Shown here in pieces: positions 13,527-14,045 of a DNA stretch of 14,045 bases. The notes under the pieces were generated by a model, which was not told the DNA's origin, ran no database searches, and saw only the letters and a program-made list of their open reading frames with translations. Within the stretch, counting starts at the first letter, position 1; each line of letters begins with the position of its first letter. Source of the stretch: Pseudomonadota bacterium (GTDB lineage: Bacteria; Pseudomonadota; Alphaproteobacteria; Rhizobiales; Devosiaceae); the NCBI GenBank assembly GCA_023430705.1, contig JAEYZJ010000287.1, positions 1 to 14,045 of the forward strand. Direction: 5' to 3'. Position numbers and translations under genes: made by a program.

Positions 13527-13554
13527 AGCCGGCGCATGGTTACCGGAGTGTTAA
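13516..13554 (-). promoter_or_regulatory. CtrA-like promoter of the EAL gene
   Basis: On the minus strand TTAACACTCCGGTAACCAT (13536-13554) is TTAA-N7-GTAACCAT: one mismatch from the full CtrA box, and the second half matches TTAACCAT in seven of eight places. GTAACC would serve as the -35, and after 16 bases GATATT (13516-13521) gives a fair -10, with a start near 13509 and the GTG at 13491. A CtrA box overlapping the -35 is the usual layout of CtrA-activated promoters. Confidence 0.5.
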
Positions 13555-13584
13555 CGCGATGTGCCGAATCGGTACGCGGCCGGC

Positions 13585-13607
13585 AAAAAGGGCGCCGGAG
13601 CGCCCTT
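13585..13607 (-). terminator. intrinsic terminator of aspS
   Basis: On the minus strand AAGGGCGC-TCCG-GCGCCCTT is a perfect 8-bp stem with a 4-base loop. The transcript continues into TTT, giving a run of five T. It begins eight bases after the aspS stop and separates aspS from the EAL gene. Confidence 0.88.
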
Positions 13608-13614
13608 CTCCACC

Positions 13615-14045
13615 TTACTGAATGTTCAGCCGGATGCTGAGTTCGCGGAGCTGCTTGGGCGAGGCCGGGCTCGGCGCCCCCATCAGCAGGTCTTCGGCCT
13701 GCTGGTTCATCGGGAACAGCGTGATCTCGCGCAGGTTCTGCACCCCGCACAGCAGCATCACGATCCGGTCGATGCCGAAGGCCGCGCCACCGTGCGGCGG
13801 GGCGCCGTAGTGGAACGCCCGGTAGAGGCCGCCGAACTGCTCCTCGACCTCGGCGCGCGACTTGCCCGTCAGCTCGAAGGCGCGGACCATGGTCTCGGGC
13901 AGCTGGTTGCGGATCGATCCGGAGGCGATCTCGAAGCCGTTGCACACCGCATCGTACTGGTACGCCTTGATGGTCAGCGGATCCTGGCTGTTGAGCGCGT
14001 CGATCCCGCCCTGCGGCATCGAGAACGGGTTGTGCGCGAAGTCGA
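13615..14045 (-). CDS. aspS: aspartyl-tRNA synthetase, C-terminal part
   Basis: The gene is cut by the right edge; the last 142 complete codons are visible and end in TAA at 13615-13617. The enzyme attaches aspartate to tRNA-Asp in the cytoplasm. The visible text is the end of a class II catalytic core: DFAHNPFSMPQGG, DPLTIKAYQYDAVCNGFEIASGSIRN, and class II motif 3 in PPHGGAAFGIDRIVMLLCGVQNLREITLFPMN with the GxDR arginine, then EDLLMGAPSPASPKQLRELSIRL. In bacteria lacking asparaginyl-tRNA synthetase this enzyme may also charge tRNA-Asn; the visible part does not decide this. A strong terminator follows the stop codon, so the EAL gene downstream is a separate unit. Confidence 0.95.
   Translation of the reverse strand, partial: DFAHNPFSMPQGGIDALNSQDPLTIKAYQYDAVCNGFEIASGSIRNQLPETMVRAFELTGKSRAEVEEQFGGLYRAFHYGAPPHGGAAFGIDRIVMLLCGVQNLREITLFPMNQQAEDLLMGAPSPASPKQLRELSIRLNIQ

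Noticed and set aside
11866..13554. 562-codon open frame on the plus strand opposite the EAL gene
   Set aside because: Same shadow effect; the composition is Arg/His/Gly-rich and the EAL reading on the other strand has all catalytic motifs.

Overview
The window looks like chromosomal DNA of a high-GC alphaproteobacterium, most likely of the Hyphomicrobiales (Devosia-like). The evidence is the gene families (ExoD, DUF2076, DUF1993, DUF2189, a hybrid MaeB, a PGPGW-like membrane protein), strong G/C bias at third codon positions, and CtrA-type TTAA-N7-TTAA boxes in promoter regions. The genus is inference. Both ends are cut inside genes: an M20 metallopeptidase on the left and aspartyl-tRNA synthetase on the right.

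Left third (1-5000): M20 peptidase N-terminus (minus), divergent from an MTA/SAH nucleosidase (plus); a small PGPGW-like membrane protein (minus); a DUF2189 membrane protein, a small membrane-anchored ElaB/DUF883-like protein and a SleB-like cell-wall hydrolase lipoprotein (all plus); then an ExoD-family membrane protein downstream of a DUF2076 protein (both minus). This is a cell-envelope and housekeeping stretch. Two CtrA-like boxes and two strong hairpins lie between the three plus-strand envelope genes.

Middle (5000-9240): a cytoplasmic YuiH-like sulfite-oxidase-fold molybdoenzyme (plus), a DUF1993 DinB-like protein (minus), a 614-bp gap, and AMP nucleosidase amn (plus). The gap contains a strong terminator that points leftward with no gene to serve, next to a rod-like fold; this is a candidate minus-strand small RNA. 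After amn comes an MNT/HEPN toxin-antitoxin pair. The MNT nucleotidyltransferase is intact, but the HEPN (HepT, DUF86) toxin has an in-frame TAA at codon 22, although its RX4HXY RNase motif further down is preserved.

Right third (9235-14045, all minus): aspS C-terminus with its intrinsic terminator; a two-TM EAL-domain c-di-GMP phosphodiesterase with a diverged CSS-like periplasmic domain and a CtrA-like promoter; the malic enzyme maeB (hybrid with a phosphotransacetylase-like tail); and a Dabb protein whose start overlaps the maeB stop by four bases.

Most of the window is ordinary chromosomal content. The items most worth checking are the broken HEPN toxin, the candidate small RNA before amn, the CtrA-like sites, and the four convergent gene pairs whose stop codons are separated by only 0-3 bases.
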